Source: Phlegmacium glaucopus
Taxonomy: Eukaryota > Basidiomycota > Agaricomycetes > Agaricales > Cortinariaceae
Length of the DNA stretch: 64,000 bases
NCBI GenBank assembly: GCA_015039465.1
Contig: MU130707.1
Coordinates: 93,330-157,329, forward strand
Reading direction: 5' to 3'
Position 1 is the first letter of the stretch. Each line of letters opens with the position of its first letter. The position numbers were made by a program, and so were the translations under genes. This document shows, one piece after another, positions 11,684 through 24,322 of this stretch. A model generated the notes under the pieces. It was not told where the DNA came from and searched no databases. It was given only the letters and a program-made list of their open reading frames with translations.

Positions 11684-14060
11684 ATGTCTGCACGACCCAA
11701 GCATGATGCAGTTGCTAACCGGCTCCCCACTGATACGCTGATAGACAACAAAACACGCCGCTCATCAGCACAGGTCAAGAAAGACCAACAAGCTCAAATC
11801 GTTGCGAAAGCTGCCACAGTAGAGTCAACCAAGATTGCAAAATCTCAGCAGCAGGCACGAGTCGCTCACCTTGAGGACAAACTTCGGAAGGAAGACCAAC
11901 TCATGGAAGAGTTGGCCATACGCCCGGATTTGCAGGTTAAGGCCCACTCGACCCAGCCCAAGGTGAATATCTGTTGTATTCACAATCGGTTAGCTTATGA
12001 AAAACCCTCAGCCCATCATTCCAAGGGGGAAAATGCTTACATCGGTGGAGGTTGTAGACGATGATGATGACTACTACTTGGACTCGGAAATGATATCCAA
12101 GTACGATGTCGGCAGTGAAGGTGATGAGTTTCTTCAAACCTCACTATTCAAATTATCATTAACAATTAGTTAGGAAATATATCAGAAGAAATGGCTGATA
12201 TACCTGAGGAATCGACTTTGGACACAGACAGTGACGGTGCTGGTTTAAGAGTGTACGATTTATCGGATGGCGATCATGACAAAGATGAAGATTATGTCAA
12301 CAATCCAAATCAACAGTCTGAGTTGGACTCGGAGTCCGAGGACAACGACATCTTGACAGGCCTAACCTCTGAGGCTGCTCATCAGCATATCAAAAAATCA
12401 GTGAAAGTAAGTTACATTGTCCTGAGATCATAAATAATCGGACTTAAATTTTCAGAAAACTCAACGTGGAGATTTTCGCAAAGCAATAAATGCGGCTCGA
12501 GAGGCACCACCTGTTGTTGGAACTATGATCAGCGCTGTTGCTACCAAGAAACGCAAGGAGCCTACAACAGTAAACAAGCCCAGGTACGTGAATATTAAAC
12601 AGATCTAACGACATCTTCTCAGATCTAGTAGCAATGATAAACGAGCGAAGCGGGTTGAGCCTTCTGGCCTTCTTGCGGGGTGGAAACGGACTCTGGCAGA
12701 TGAGAGGACCAAAGCAATTAAAGGTAATTGAAGTAGTGATGATTGATTAATTGCTTACTGTTATGGTTTATTAGCTCGAAATGTTATGGTGACAGCAGCC
12801 CGGGAGGATGATCATGATGATGACCGCGATCCTCTCGAGTATGCTGGGGGAGAATTTGATGATGATGAACCAGCTGAGGCTGTTCAGGCTGCTAGAATTT
12901 CGAAGGAGATTGCTGAAGTTAGAGTTCGCTCTGGGGTATGTAATATAAATTCAAGATTATGATTCACTCACCACGAAAGTTTCACAGAATTCAATGGTGA
13001 AGGTCTTTGAGCCTGCTCCAGCTCGAGTCGAACGCAGCACCAGTGGACGTGGCCGAGTCAAGAAAGAGAAATATACAGTTTCGTCTCTTCCCTTCCCACA
13101 GGGATCTGCCAACGTTGCGTACCTCCAACGCTGGCGCAAAGTATTCAAGACGAGCCTTATCCATTGAGCATCGTGTCAGAAGGACCCATTTGGGACGAAC
13201 ACTGTGATGGATACGGTGGTTGAGGATTTGTGGGTTCAGGTTTTTCCATCTCTTGCAACCGCCTTTAAGGGTGAAGCGAGTGCGGCTATAATCCAGGTTG
13301 TAAGTTCATCCCAGTCAGTGTTCCCGCCAATTTAAGATTGATTATTTCTCACACCCGAAGGCTGGCGACGTCCTCATCAACTGGCGAAGCTCCATGGGAA
13401 AGGAAGGAATTTTCATTGCAGTCAAGGCTTTAAAGGAATCTGAGGTCAGCGACGATGATGCTCCTGCAGCCACTGCCTATTTGTTGGAGAATTTGTCTTT
13501 TTTATTCGAAAATCCTAACGCTGCCGTGAGTAATATTTAATTCCATCTTCTAATTCTCACTGCTATTATTAGGGAGATAAAGGAGGCTTTAGAGGCAGCC
13601 TCGTTGTGTCGGCGTTTGGAGCACACCTCAAGAAAACAATTGGGTACGTACTGACTAATGACAGACCATACGGATATCCTCTCGGTGGACTTGCTGTTGC
13701 AGCAGCTGTGGTATAGTACATTATATACATGATACGTACCAACTAATATTCGGACTGTAGGTGGAACGTGGTCTCAAACTCATCAAGGCGGGAAAAATAA
13801 GGCTATATGAGGACCATGTGGCAGAAAATAGTACTAAAAAGCGCAAGGTGCCTGACTATGCAGCCTATTGTGAATCTGTTTGGGGTGTCAAGACTCGAGG
13901 CTATGTCGCATCGGCAAAACGGATGGACAAGCCAAAGTGGGATTTAGTGATGGCAGCAGGTGTCTCGAGAATGGATGTGTCTGCTGCTGATGATGGGGAT
14001 GCTGATGATCTAGTTGATGCTGCGACCGATCCTCGTGCTTTCCTTGAAATTTGGTATGTT
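11684..14060 (+). CDS. Acidic Plavaka-associated partner protein, about 9 exons, possible nonsense codon
   Basis: No family recognised. A multi-exon plus-strand gene beginning MSARPKHDAVANRL at 11684, with clear GT-AG introns after PK, SEG, KKSVK, NKPR, TKAIK, RVRSG, IIQV, NPNAA and before VERGLKL. The first half is basic and Gln/Lys-rich with a helical, coiled-coil-like stretch (KDQQAQIVAKAATVES). The middle is very acidic (DDDDDYYLDSE, DLSDGDHDKDEDYV). The C-terminal half is globular-looking (DVLINWRSSMGKEGIFIAV, GGFRGSLVVSAFGAHLKK, YAAYCESVWGVKTRGYV). A TGA at 13165 interrupts KTSLIH/ASCQKDPFG. The divergent start with the transposase about 200 bp away suggests it is the element's second gene. 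End is approximate. Confidence 0.6.
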
Positions 14061-14099
14061 TCTTTTTGTAATTCATTGTTTGAAATATATTATTGACTG

Positions 14100-16384
14100 A
14101 CTCGGATAATGTTCTTGCAAATTGTCCTAGAACCAATGCCATGTCATCAAACTCAAAATTGGTGTTTCGAAAACAAGCCTACAATATTATTAAATCTATA
14201 TTCAATAAATACCCGTTTTTCGCCCTATAATTGTGATACAAAAGATTAAGCAATGAAAATAGAATTAGAAAATAGAATTATGATATAAAAAGTGTATGTA
14301 CTACATCCAGTAATAACCTCTAGATAAAGCTGAGACGCTGGCAGTAGTGACTTTATTGCTCCAGTACATGTGATACAATCGGACATATCAAGGTACTGGT
14401 AGTGAAATTGCTTTAGAGCTGGAATCACTAGAAATGATAGCTCTAGCTCGTCAAGCGCCTTGCTATTTTCCTGATGAACCGAACGAGATGGCTAAATATT
14501 AATTGGTGATGAGTGAGAAAGACGCATTCAGAGTACCAATACTAGTGCCCAAATCTTCATTTTGAGGCTCTCCGTTGCACCAACCATGTTCTATACCAAC
14601 TTAAGTAACGTTCCAGTTCCATAATGGCAGGTATCAGATGGCTAGACTGATGTAACGATGTCGAAGTCTTCAAAGTCCAAATGGCTGGCAACTAAACAAG
14701 ATGACGTCATTGAATTCCCACACTTGGATGGTCAGCATATCAAATATAGTGACTGAGATAAAACTTGAGGTTCGTATCAGAATCACAGTTTCGGTCAGGT
14801 AGGAATGTGTGCCGCACCGCCATATATACGGGCAGAAAATGGTTACACGACTGTCTTACTTTGGGTAACCGAGTTTTCCTAGGGTAAGTAGCCCTGCCCT
14901 CAGACTATAAGCTCACCGCTACTCATTTCCCCATTTGCAAGTCCTACTTCGGTTGCCACCAATGGTCTCAGTTGTGGAGATGCTGATTAACTTGTTTTTT
15001 TGGTAGGCGCTTAGTCGCTTACAGTGAGTGACGCCCATGCTTTCGACAAATGATGTAGAGTTCAGTCGTTGATGTAGTGGCCTGGACGATGACACGGTTG
15101 AAGAGGTGGACCTGATAGACGGCAAGTGAGTTATTGATTCCTTTTCGACATCAACTATTGATTGAAGATGATTGTCGACGGAACTCTCTAATGGCTTCCT
15201 CGGTTTTGACATAAACTCACCTCCGTTAGAGTCGAACACCCAGTTAAAAATAGAATCACAAAAATGACAGATTCAATCGTTCGTTGTTGATGTAGTAGTC
15301 AGATGATGACACGGTTGTTGCATTGGATCTAGTAGACGAAAAGTGAGTTAGTGACTCGATCTTTTCTTCTTCATCAATTCACCTCCATATATTCAAACGA
15401 CAGGTCCATCGAAGGGTTGAAATATCGATTTTCTGGCGATTACCACCCGATCAGCACTACCATCCAGACTTCATCAATATTCAGGGGAAGATGATCGATT
15501 CTTGCTTTAGTTGCGCAGATCTTTCCCTACGCTCTAACATCTTTTCAAAGGCCCTTTACGACTTGATATATGATAAGGGAGTGTAAAAATAACAAAGTGG
15601 ATGGGAAAGAAGATGCTAAAGACAATGAAGTGAGTGTTCGAAGACGACATTTGATTATGAAATATACTAAAGTCGTATGGCTGTCCTGCTAGGTGTAAAA
15701 ACGTGCTATCACACAAGGTGGGTCTAGGATTAAACACAATAAGTTCCTGTATGCGCATTAATCTGAATGTGACCTGACCTTTTGTGATCAACCTTTCTGC
15801 GTATATGTAGTGCACCATCATATCGTCTCGTGGTGTGAGTTGAAGGGGTAAGTAACGATAGTCTGAGTGTTATTTAGCGGTGAGATGGATAGAGGGCGAT
15901 GAGTTAATGTTGACGAGGACATATTAGGTTAAGACCTTTGTCACTGGCAGCCCCGCGCTACTTCGCAGCCTTCATCAAGTTCATCGGCCACAAGGCCCGG
16001 CTTTCTCTATCTTTTCGGTCTATCCAGCATATTGTCCAAGGTCGCGCCGACAATGAACCCCGGTCCCAATAACATGATTTAGAACCTATTATCGATCTGA
16101 GTCATGGATGAGGTTGTTGGTAGTGATCAATTTGTTGGACAAGCAGTGACCAAGGATGAATCAATCAAGGACCGACTCGCATAGTGCTTATGGGGTCTGT
16201 TCGAAATGGAAGATAGAAAGTACTTGAGTCAAGAACAGGACAGCACGGGCTGACTCTCAGCAAACTAACAACTAAGTGAGTGAGATGATGGATGTTTTCG
16301 AAAACGATCAGTCTTTCCCACGCTTCACTATGCTTCTATAATCATCTATCGTAGTACCATCTGGATATCGTCACTTAGTCGAAC
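14100..16384. other. No gene; left edge of the tandem array
   Basis: Holds decayed array pieces: a CAAATCTTCATTTTGAGGCTC block near 14550, a copy of the upstream block with TTTCGGTCAGGTAGGAATG near 14790, two DDTVV-type coding remnants followed by GTGAGT donors near 15085 and 15310, and a CGGCTTTCTCTATCTTTTCG block near 16000. No intact ORF. Confidence 0.55.
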
Positions 16385-16728
16385 GCTAATATCATCGTCT
16401 CTGTTCACAATATCGACGTCTCCCGTTTCTGGTACTGAATTTGGATTGTTAGCCGCAAAGCGCAAACTCCCGACGATAACAACACGGATAGAACATATAA
16501 AGCACAGAGCATAGAAAGGGGATATCCCGCCTCTTGTCGGTGCCTTTTTTTCGATGCCCAGTAGTCTTGTAGATGCATGGAGAATATGCCAGGATAAAGG
16601 TCATGGGACAGTTAGCATTATACTTCTTTAGCAGGTGACGTGAAAGTCGTAGAAAAAATATCATAACTGTAGGGAAAGCATTCGAGACATGTTCCAATAA
16701 TGTCAATGTCTACAAAACTTAGCTTCAT
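16385..16728 (-). pseudogene. 7TM array copy A, first exon fused to tail by deletion
   Basis: Start exon (MKLSFVDIDIIGTCLECF) at 16728, the following exon begins normally (the LAYSPCIYKTTGHRKKGTDKRR region read in another frame), then the sequence jumps directly to the C-terminal tail (about 16385-16450, reading LRFAANNPNS-like). Exons for helices 2-7 are missing. A TATA box (TTATATA in CTTTATATAAG) lies about 45 bp upstream near 16770. Confidence 0.75.
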
Positions 16729-16774
16729 GATTTCGTTATAATGATCTATTGCATCTCTGACCCTGGCTTTATAT

Positions 16775-18223
16775 AAGAGTCTAGCATCCATGTCAAATAC
16801 AGCGACTGAGATAAAACTTGAGGTTCGTGATGATCTTACCAAACTGTTGCCATCATAATCAGAACCAGAGTTCCGGTCGGTAGGAACGTGTGCCGCATCG
16901 CCATGTACCAACTAGTTTGAAGGAGAAATAATTACGCGGATAAAAAGCCTGTAATCAGTATAGCCTGTAAATTTAAAAGGCTACCGTCATCGAGGTCGAA
17001 TATTCTGGGACTTACGAAAGGTATATCTGGTACTAGCTTCCCTCGCCGAAATCTGTCGGCAGAAGGATGATCATGATAGTGATCATATCGAACAATTTAT
17101 GATCTAATCATTGTGCCCTATACACTCTGTGGATATTTGAAAATATAAGTATTGATTTTGATGACGAAAAATATGACGACAGACATTTTGAAGTAATTCA
17201 TGGATACCTTTATCGAAATTGTTTTATAATCGAAGCCAATATCCACATGAGTACTCACCATTATGAATTCGGCGCCATCTTTTCTTCTTGATCAAGCCCT
17301 CCACAAAAGGTTTTGGGATCTGAAATTCGGCAGGAGAGACGAACAGATGGGTAAAGAATGTTATGTACTTGAAAGAATGTGGATGTGGTTACTTACCCTT
17401 TTTTTAGGGGTGAGATGGGTTCAGGATGTTAAATGACGGTTTCTGTACTAACCAACCACTGCAACATGTCGAGTGAGTTCCCCACTCGGAAACGCATGTG
17501 GGAGACGGATGATTGCCATGGGCAATACGAAAAATAACCTAGCAGGTATGTAGTCTTAGAGATGTGAAAACAGGGATACATGTAGGCTGGGGTTGATCTT
17601 GGTGTTTCTTCTAGATTGGTGAGTTCAATATCGCCAAATAACTCACATTAGCAGAAGCAATAATTCCCTTTCCGTTCGGGCAGTGTTCGGGCTGAGAAAT
17701 CAGTTCCAACTGTATATCGTATATCTGGACATTTGGTGTGCAGAAACGCTCCCATTCTTCACGGCCCACATCACCTGCATCCTCAATGAGATCCAGCTAT
17801 CCGTATCCTTTGCGACCGTCTGTCCAAAAGGTTATCCAAGGTCGCGCCTCCAATGACCTTCAGGCCTGGATAAGTTTAAAAGCTATGGAATCAAGCGGAG
17901 TCGCGATGATGAATTTAAAGGTCCTTTGTCGCGTTTTTGGTAAGTCATTGGATTGTGTCAGAGGAAGGTATTGATTCGGGAAGATGCCGAAGTCACATCG
18001 GTAGCCAAATAAACAACATTTTGCAAAAGCAAACTGCAAACGGGTACTGTGCAAGGCACTGTAAAATCTACCTAAGTTATAGCTTATGTAGCAGCGTTTT
18101 ATGATAACATTTTTTCAGCATTTCCAAACCTGCGTTGCAACGGCACAGCAGACTAAAAAGTCTGTTGCAGCGCTATATTTAAATCTCCAATAATTACTGT
18201 GACGTTTTTGAGTCACAATCGCT
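16775..18223. other. No intact gene; partial array module
   Basis: Contains the conserved upstream block (16800-16910), then from about 17471 the left half of the recurring module. Within it 17738-17941 is open on plus (MQKRSHSSRPTSP, then VQKVIQGRAS and AMESSGVAMMNLK), ends at a GGTAAGT donor, and is closely matched at 45241-45435. The reverse strand is open there too, so the coding strand is uncertain. Confidence 0.5.
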
Positions 18224-19569
18224 ATGTACCAACCCAGTCACGTCTTGTCCGAAAAATCCACTCGACAACACCGCAATGTCTTCATTTGGTGTACTGAGTC
18301 GGAAAAAATTGCCTTAGGTTAGTTGTTTTGACGTTCAACATCCAACTTGAAAGTTCTCAGACCCATATTCAGGCTGGCGTGTTGGTAGTGACTCACCAAT
18401 CACTGTTTCGACAGCATATCGTTGGATAATCAACGCGGTTCTATATCAAGCTCGGACTCGTAGTTGGGGGGAAGAAGAGAGGTTCACTCTCTTCCCTGTC
18501 GAGATTCGACCTAGTATTGTAATGACATATTCTGTCCACAAAAATGGCGATGGCTTGTCACGAGAATCTCAAGATATCATTGCTCCTGGAGACTATGGGT
18601 TATATACTACAGGTACGAATACTATTTTGTGCACCACCACAGGCTAGTTGACCTTAACACTCAGGAGACCCCAGACTCTACTGTTTCTTCCATCCAGTTC
18701 TTTCATTTGCATGTATAGAGGAATCGGTGAGGGCATATAGCCCGCTGCTCTCTGCCAAGGTACCTCATTATTTTGTGGAATATGATGTACCCTCTCTGAT
18801 GCCGACCAGACGTCCTTGACCCCCTCCATCATTCAACAAGCTCTCGATAGAGATCATCAATGCATATTTTCTGGAGTTGTGCCAAGCCCTGACTCTGATC
18901 CCCTGGTTGCGACGTGGGTATTTCCGCCATTCTTGGGTCATAAGGCAAGCGTGCAATACTTCAAATTGTCGCATTTATATGTTGATTTTTTGCCATTCTT
19001 TTACCGCTAATAAGATTGCGAATGACCACGTGCTCGAGGCCAAGTACCACGTAGACCCGGATGCATGCGATTTAAGCGAATTGATGGTGGTCGAAAATGT
19101 CGTATCAGGTCACAAGGACATTGTCGCCCTCTTCTGGGAAAACCAACTTGGCGTCGACGTTGATGTATGTATTCTCTTTCAAATACTTAGCTGTGGTATT
19201 CATGACATACAGGACAATTATCGCACCATCGTTTTCGAGGGATCGGATAGCTTAAACAATGTCGGACCGTTGAAAAGCCATCTTACCCTTATCGATGGAC
19301 CCCATCGACCTAGTGACCGGTTTCTCCGTATGCATTTCACTGAGTGCCTTGTTGTTAGTGTCGCCCGTGGCGACGTCATGGAAGATTACAGAGAGCAGGA
19401 GATCGAGAATTTCATGGAAGAACTTGGCGTTTACGAGGGCGAGATAGATCCTAGTGATCCGGGATGGTTGACCCCGCTAGGTTCACATGTGCATGCTTAC
19501 CTCGTAAGGCAGAAAATGGCAGATAAGTTAGTTATTCTTTGTATTTTTGTCTGGGAAACACGCCACTGA
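18224..19569 (+). CDS. HNH-nuclease-like protein, copy 1
   Basis: Agaricomycete protein of the HNH_2-like type, function unproven. Start ATG 18224 (MYQPSHVLSEKS). Exon 1 ends at 18317 and the 43-nt intron gives a clean join to DPYSGWRV; exon 2 runs to 18612, exon 3 is 18665-18759, exon 4 starts 18810. The HNH-like core is DRDHQCIFSG, then SDPLVATWVFPPFLGH, then LSELMVVENVVSGHKDIVALFW, which corresponds to the usual ..NGLLLRxDLHxLFD block. The canonical first His pair is replaced by ATW, so nuclease activity is doubtful. The C-terminal part (HLTLIDGPHRPSDRFL, ENFMEELGVYEGEIDP) has no known motif. The intron around 18940-19015 is not securely placed. No stop or frameshift is needed. Paralogue at 22667. 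Confidence 0.75.
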
Positions 19570-19929
19570 AAGAGCACCCTAGGTTAGCGAACTGACAGTA
19601 TGATCAACATCTGAACCAAAGCACCAAGATCCACGTTTTGATGACCCAATAGGTCTGTTTGTTTGGGGGTGTGCCATTGACTTACACTGCTGTTTCTCCA
19701 GTCCTTGTTGTTACTTATGAATCGGATGAAGTTCCTTCGCTATAAGCTGGCATTTCAGGCTCCCTAGCTTGCTGTTGTAGACTTCAAGTTGTAGTCTTAT
19801 TCTCCCGTCGGGTTACGACTAATATAGTGGGTTGTTGATGATTATGTGGCAACAGCCTTTCGATGCCTTGCTGTCTGCTCCGGACCCCATCGTTGTTGAC
19901 CGAAGCCTTTACGCGTTTATGTGGCTTTG

Positions 19930-20190
19930 GACTCCATATAATCGTCTATCTACCATCTGGATATCGTCACTTGGCCGAACGCCATATTATCATCGTCTCC
20001 ATTCACGATATCGACATCTCCCGTTCGTGGTATTGTATTCGGATTGTTAGCCACCAAGCGCGGGGTCCCGATGGTAGATTCTATCATGGATTTCTCGTCG
20101 TGGAAAGGCAATCCCATGGAGACCTGCACCAGGATGATTGTAGGTGTTATACTACCCTAGACAGACTCATGTTATTAGTAAAATAAGAAA
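19930..20190 (-). pseudogene. 7TM array copy B, C-terminal exon only
   Basis: Only the last exon of the 7TM family is left (VSMGLPF-like through the SDDIQMVDR tail region), with 3 extra bases in the splice region (TTATACTACCCTAG where others have TTATACCCTAG). It lies in the same relative place, behind the HNH-like gene, as copy C behind HNH copy 2, so both were duplicated as one block. Confidence 0.75.
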
Positions 20191-22666
20191 TACCTACCCT
20201 CTGATTAGTGAAAACCAGTTTCGTTCGCTTTTTCTCTGATGCGTTCAATGTGCATAAGCGTATTAGGTTCCAGAGCAATGTATCATGATACTTGAGTTCG
20301 GTCAACATATTGAATGTTATGTTTAGGTCCCGCCAGAATACGTATCATTAACGAGGTGGGAGGGAAAAACTCCAACCGTATACGTTTGGTGTGAAAAGGT
20401 AAATTTTTACTGATCCGTATCATCCCTGAATTTTCCCAAAGGTTGGCCATAAAAACACAGGAAAGAAGTTTGTGGTCCGAACAGCAGGTCGGGTTACGAA
20501 ATACATCTTTAATGGTAGGTAACAGAGCAAGCGAGATCTCCAACCGTAGGTCTGTTAGCAGATGTGCATTAGAGACCTTCATCATGGTCAACTGATAAGA
20601 TGTTTTTAGCAGGGTGGCTATGAAAGCGTGGCTTGACGACACGCTTGACGGTTTGTCAAGGCCATAAAATGCATTCCATGCGCACATCGACTGAGTTCCG
20701 AGTCCTAACTCGGAAACACATGGAGGACACGGCTAATAGGCATCGGTAGTACGAAAGATAACTTAACGGGTATGTAGTCCTATTAGAAACGTGAAAACTG
20801 GTATACATGTAGGCTGGTTGTTGATCTTGAAGTGTTTCCTCTAGACTGGTGGGTTCAGTATCGCCAAGCAGCTCACATTGGCAGGGAGCAATAGATTCCC
20901 CCTTAAGATCCTTTATTTATGTTCGGGCTGAGAAATCAATTCCAAATGTAGATCATATATCTGGACATTTGGTGTGCAGAAACGCTCCCATTCTTCACGG
21001 CCCACATCACCTCCGTCCTCCATGAGATCCAGCTATTTGCATCCTTTCCGACTGTTTGTCCAAAAGAATTATCCAAGGTGGCGCCTCCAATGAACCCCCG
21101 GCCTGGATAGTATTGCAAGCTATGGAATCAAGCCGAGTCGCGATGATGAATTTAAAGGTCATTTGTCGTGTTTTTGGTGAGTGATTGGAGTGCTTGTTGA
21201 TGACATGGGAGGAAGGTGGTGATATTGATAGTGAATGAATCAAGGTTTTGGTACGGTAGGACTTGAATTATTTGTTCACTTACCCATGCTTTCATAGGTC
21301 CACAACAAATCCAGTAGTACCATTGAGTGTACGCATCATCAACCAGCAGTGCTACTTGGCTGCTGGGCGGGTTATTGATGGTGTTACATGCCCGGATTCG
21401 AAAGGTATGTTGGTTGGTTGGTTGTTGGTTGTAGCCAAATTAAATGGGCATTATTGGAAGGTGACCAGCGAAGGACATTTGGTGGTAGGACTAGGATCGA
21501 GCTCATGGGAAATGACCGCGTCGACAACTCTGATATTGTTTCATTGCCATGGCAGAGCATATTATGGCGTCCATTCAAAATGAAAGGGAAATGACTAGGT
21601 TTGAATCGAGATGAGAAGTCCAAGCGAAACAAGGGATTGGTTACTTACTATTGTCCTCTGGCCTTGATTTGGAACTCAACACTTTAATGATTCCATTTGA
21701 TCTCAGTACGCGAACGGACATCATCTTTGACACACGAATCGTCAAGATCGGTCCATATGACAGAGCTGAAAACGAACGAGATGGCTGAATATTAATGGAT
21801 GATGAGTGAGGAAGACGCATTCAGAGTACCAAAACTACTCACTTGATGCAAATCTTCATCTGAAGCTCTCAAGCCCTTGCTCTATACCTACTCAACTGAT
21901 GTTCTATATCCCATATTGACGGACACCGACTGGCTAGAGTCCGCTTGTCGCCCACTCGTCGTGTGGAAAAACAATGAGTTAGGTTTGTCGATGTGTGTTC
22001 AGTAAGCGTTCAACGGGCGATTTGTCCCTCCTGCCTTCATCCTCTCCTAGTTGTTTTCGTTCGTCAACTGCTGAAATGCCTCAACGGCCGCTCAAAGATG
22101 ATCGTTGACGGTGCTCTCGAACTGAAGAACGACAGCCAAGGCATCGAAATCGCGTCGAGTCTTTTATTTTTGACATGATATAGACTTTCCGCCATACAAT
22201 GATGCAGCTGTTGACGGATGAAAGGGTGAACCTGGTAAACTATAAGTGAGGTACTGGTTTGTGTCTTTGACATAAACGCCTTCAAAGCTCCCCCCAACAT
22301 AAGACCCACTTTTTTCTATCTTTTCAGTCTATCCGGAAAATTGTCCAAGGTCGCACCTGAAATGAACGCTAGCCGAATGATATAATTTAGAACATATTAT
22401 CAATCTGAGTCATGAATGAGGTTGAACACACAAGTTATACTAATGGTCAGCGGCTCGCACGAAGGGTAAGAGGAGCAAGCGCGAGTGTGTAAGTAAGACT
22501 TAAAGTTCAAGTTGTTGCTTGTCGCGTAGCTCACGTGTAAAGCCGTCCACCGGCAACATTTCGGAGAATGAACGTTTTGATAGCAGTGCTTCCAGTCTCG
22601 CAGGCTAGTTCAGTGGGCGCGACTACTTGTAGACTAGGTATTTCACGTTTCTGAGTCACAACTGCT
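20191..22666. repeat. Array module copy (no gene) between the two HNH-like genes
   Basis: About 20200-20690 is unique with no good ORF. From 20693 to about 21960 the recurring module is nearly complete: GAGTTCCGAGTCC block, the GTAGTACGAAAGATAAC block, the TTTAAAGGTCATTTGTCG block ending in a GTGAGT donor (21180), the GTTGGTTGTAGCCAAATTAAATGG block (21410-21450), and the CAAATCTTCATCTGAAG block (21847). A plus-strand DTDWLESACRPLVVW segment is at about 21927. No intact gene. Confidence 0.55.
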
Positions 22667-24017
22667 ATGTACCAACCCACTCACGTCTTGTCCGAAAAAT
22701 CCACTCGACAGCACCGCAATGTCTTCATCTGGTGCACTAGGTCCGGAAGACTTGCCTTAGGTTGGTTGTTTCGACGTTCAACATCCAACTTGAAAGTCAT
22801 CAGACCCATATCTAGGCTGGCGTGTTGGTAGTGACTCACCAATCACTGTTTCGACAGCATATCGTTGGATGACCAACGCAGTTCTATATCAAGCTCGGAC
22901 TCATAGTTGGAAGGAAGCAGAGAGGTTTACTCTCTTCCCTGTCGAGATTCGACCTAGTATTGTAATGACATATTCTGTCCACAAAAATGGCGATGGGTTG
23001 TCACGAGAATCTCAAGATATCATTGGTCCTGGAGACTATGGGTTATATACTACAGGTACGAATACTATTTTGTACAGCACCACAGGCTAGTTGATCTTAA
23101 CACGCAGGAGACCCCAGACTTTACTATTTCTTCTATCCAGTTCTTTCATTTGCATGTATGGAGGAAGCGGTGAAAGCAAATAGCCCGCCGCTCTCTGCCA
23201 AAGTACCTCATTATCTTGTGGAATATGATTTACTCTCTCTGATACCGATCAGGCGTCCTTGACTCCCTCCATTGTTCAACAATCTCTCGATAGAGATCAT
23301 CAATGCATATTTTCTGGCTCTGATTCTGATCCCCTGGTTGCGACGTGGGTATTTCCGCCATTCTTGGGTCATAAGGCAAATATGCAATATTTCAAATCGT
23401 CGCATTTATATGTTGATTTTTTGCAATTCTTATAAGCTTGCGAATGACTACATGCTCGAAACCAAGTACTATGCAGATCCGGACGCATGCGATTTAAGCG
23501 AATTGATGGTGGTCGAAAATGTCGTATCAGGTCATAAGGACATTGTCGCCCTCTTTTGGGAAAATAAACTTGGCGTCGACGTTGATGTATGTATTCTCTC
23601 TTTCAAATATTTGACTGCGTTATTCATGACATACAGGACAACTATCGCATCATCGTTTTCGAGGGATCGGAAAGCTTAAACATTGTCGGACCGTTGAAAA
23701 GCCATCTTACCCTTATCGATGGACCCCATCGACCTAGTGACCGGTTTCTCCGTATACATTTCAATGAGTGCCTTGCTGTTAGTGTCTGCCGTGGCAACGT
23801 CATGGAAGATTACAGAGAGCAGGAGATCGAGAATTTCATGGAAGAACTTGGCGTTTATGATGGCGAGATAGATCCTAGTGATCCGAGATGGTTGACCCCG
23901 CTAGGTTCACATGTGCATGCTTACCTCGTAAGGCAGAAAATGGCAGAAAAGTCGGTCATTCTTTGTATTTGTCTGGCAAACACACCACTGAACGAGCACC
24001 CTAGGTTAGCGAACTGA
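22667..24017 (+). CDS. HNH-nuclease-like protein, copy 2
   Basis: Close paralogue of the gene at 18224 in a duplicated block of about 1.95 kb. Start ATG 22667 (MYQPTHVLSEKS), same exon plan: first intron 43 nt before DPYLGWRV, then VLYQARTHSWKEAERF, LYYFFYPVLSFACMEE, DRDHQCIFSGSDSDPLV, ending ILCICLANTPLNEHPRLAN. It differs by an in-frame loss of five residues (VVPSP) right after CIFSG, in the HNH-like core, and many conservative changes, so both copies appear to have stayed open under constraint or the split is recent. The internal intron after FLGHK lacks the donor used in copy 1, so splicing there is unclear and could disable this copy. Confidence 0.7.
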
Positions 24018-24322
24018 CAGCATGATCAACATCTGAACCAAAGCACCAAGATCCACAGAAGGTGTGATTGTGTGGGGTGTGCCATTGAATTACATGACTG
24101 TCTCTCCTGTCCTTGCTTTTACTGTGAATTGGATGGAGTCTCTTCGCTATAAGCTGGCATTTCAGTCTCCCTAGCTTGTCGTCGTAGACTTGTCTTATTC
24201 TCTCATCGAGTTACGACTAATATAGGGGTTGTTGATGATTGTGTGACAACAGCCTTACTTGCTTTCCCCATCGTTGTTGGCCGAAGCCTTTACGCGTTTA
24301 TGTGCCTTTGGACTCTATATAA

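Noticed and set aside
7900..14500. CACTA-like termini for the Plavaka unit (GCACTAAGTTCAC near 8048, TAGTG near 14346)
   Set aside because: The two ends do not form an inverted repeat beyond a few bases and no target duplication was found.
18768..18974. Minus-strand ORF MRQFEVLHACLMTQEW and its twin at 23211-23405
   Set aside because: Both are antisense to the HNH-like core and conserved only because that core is.
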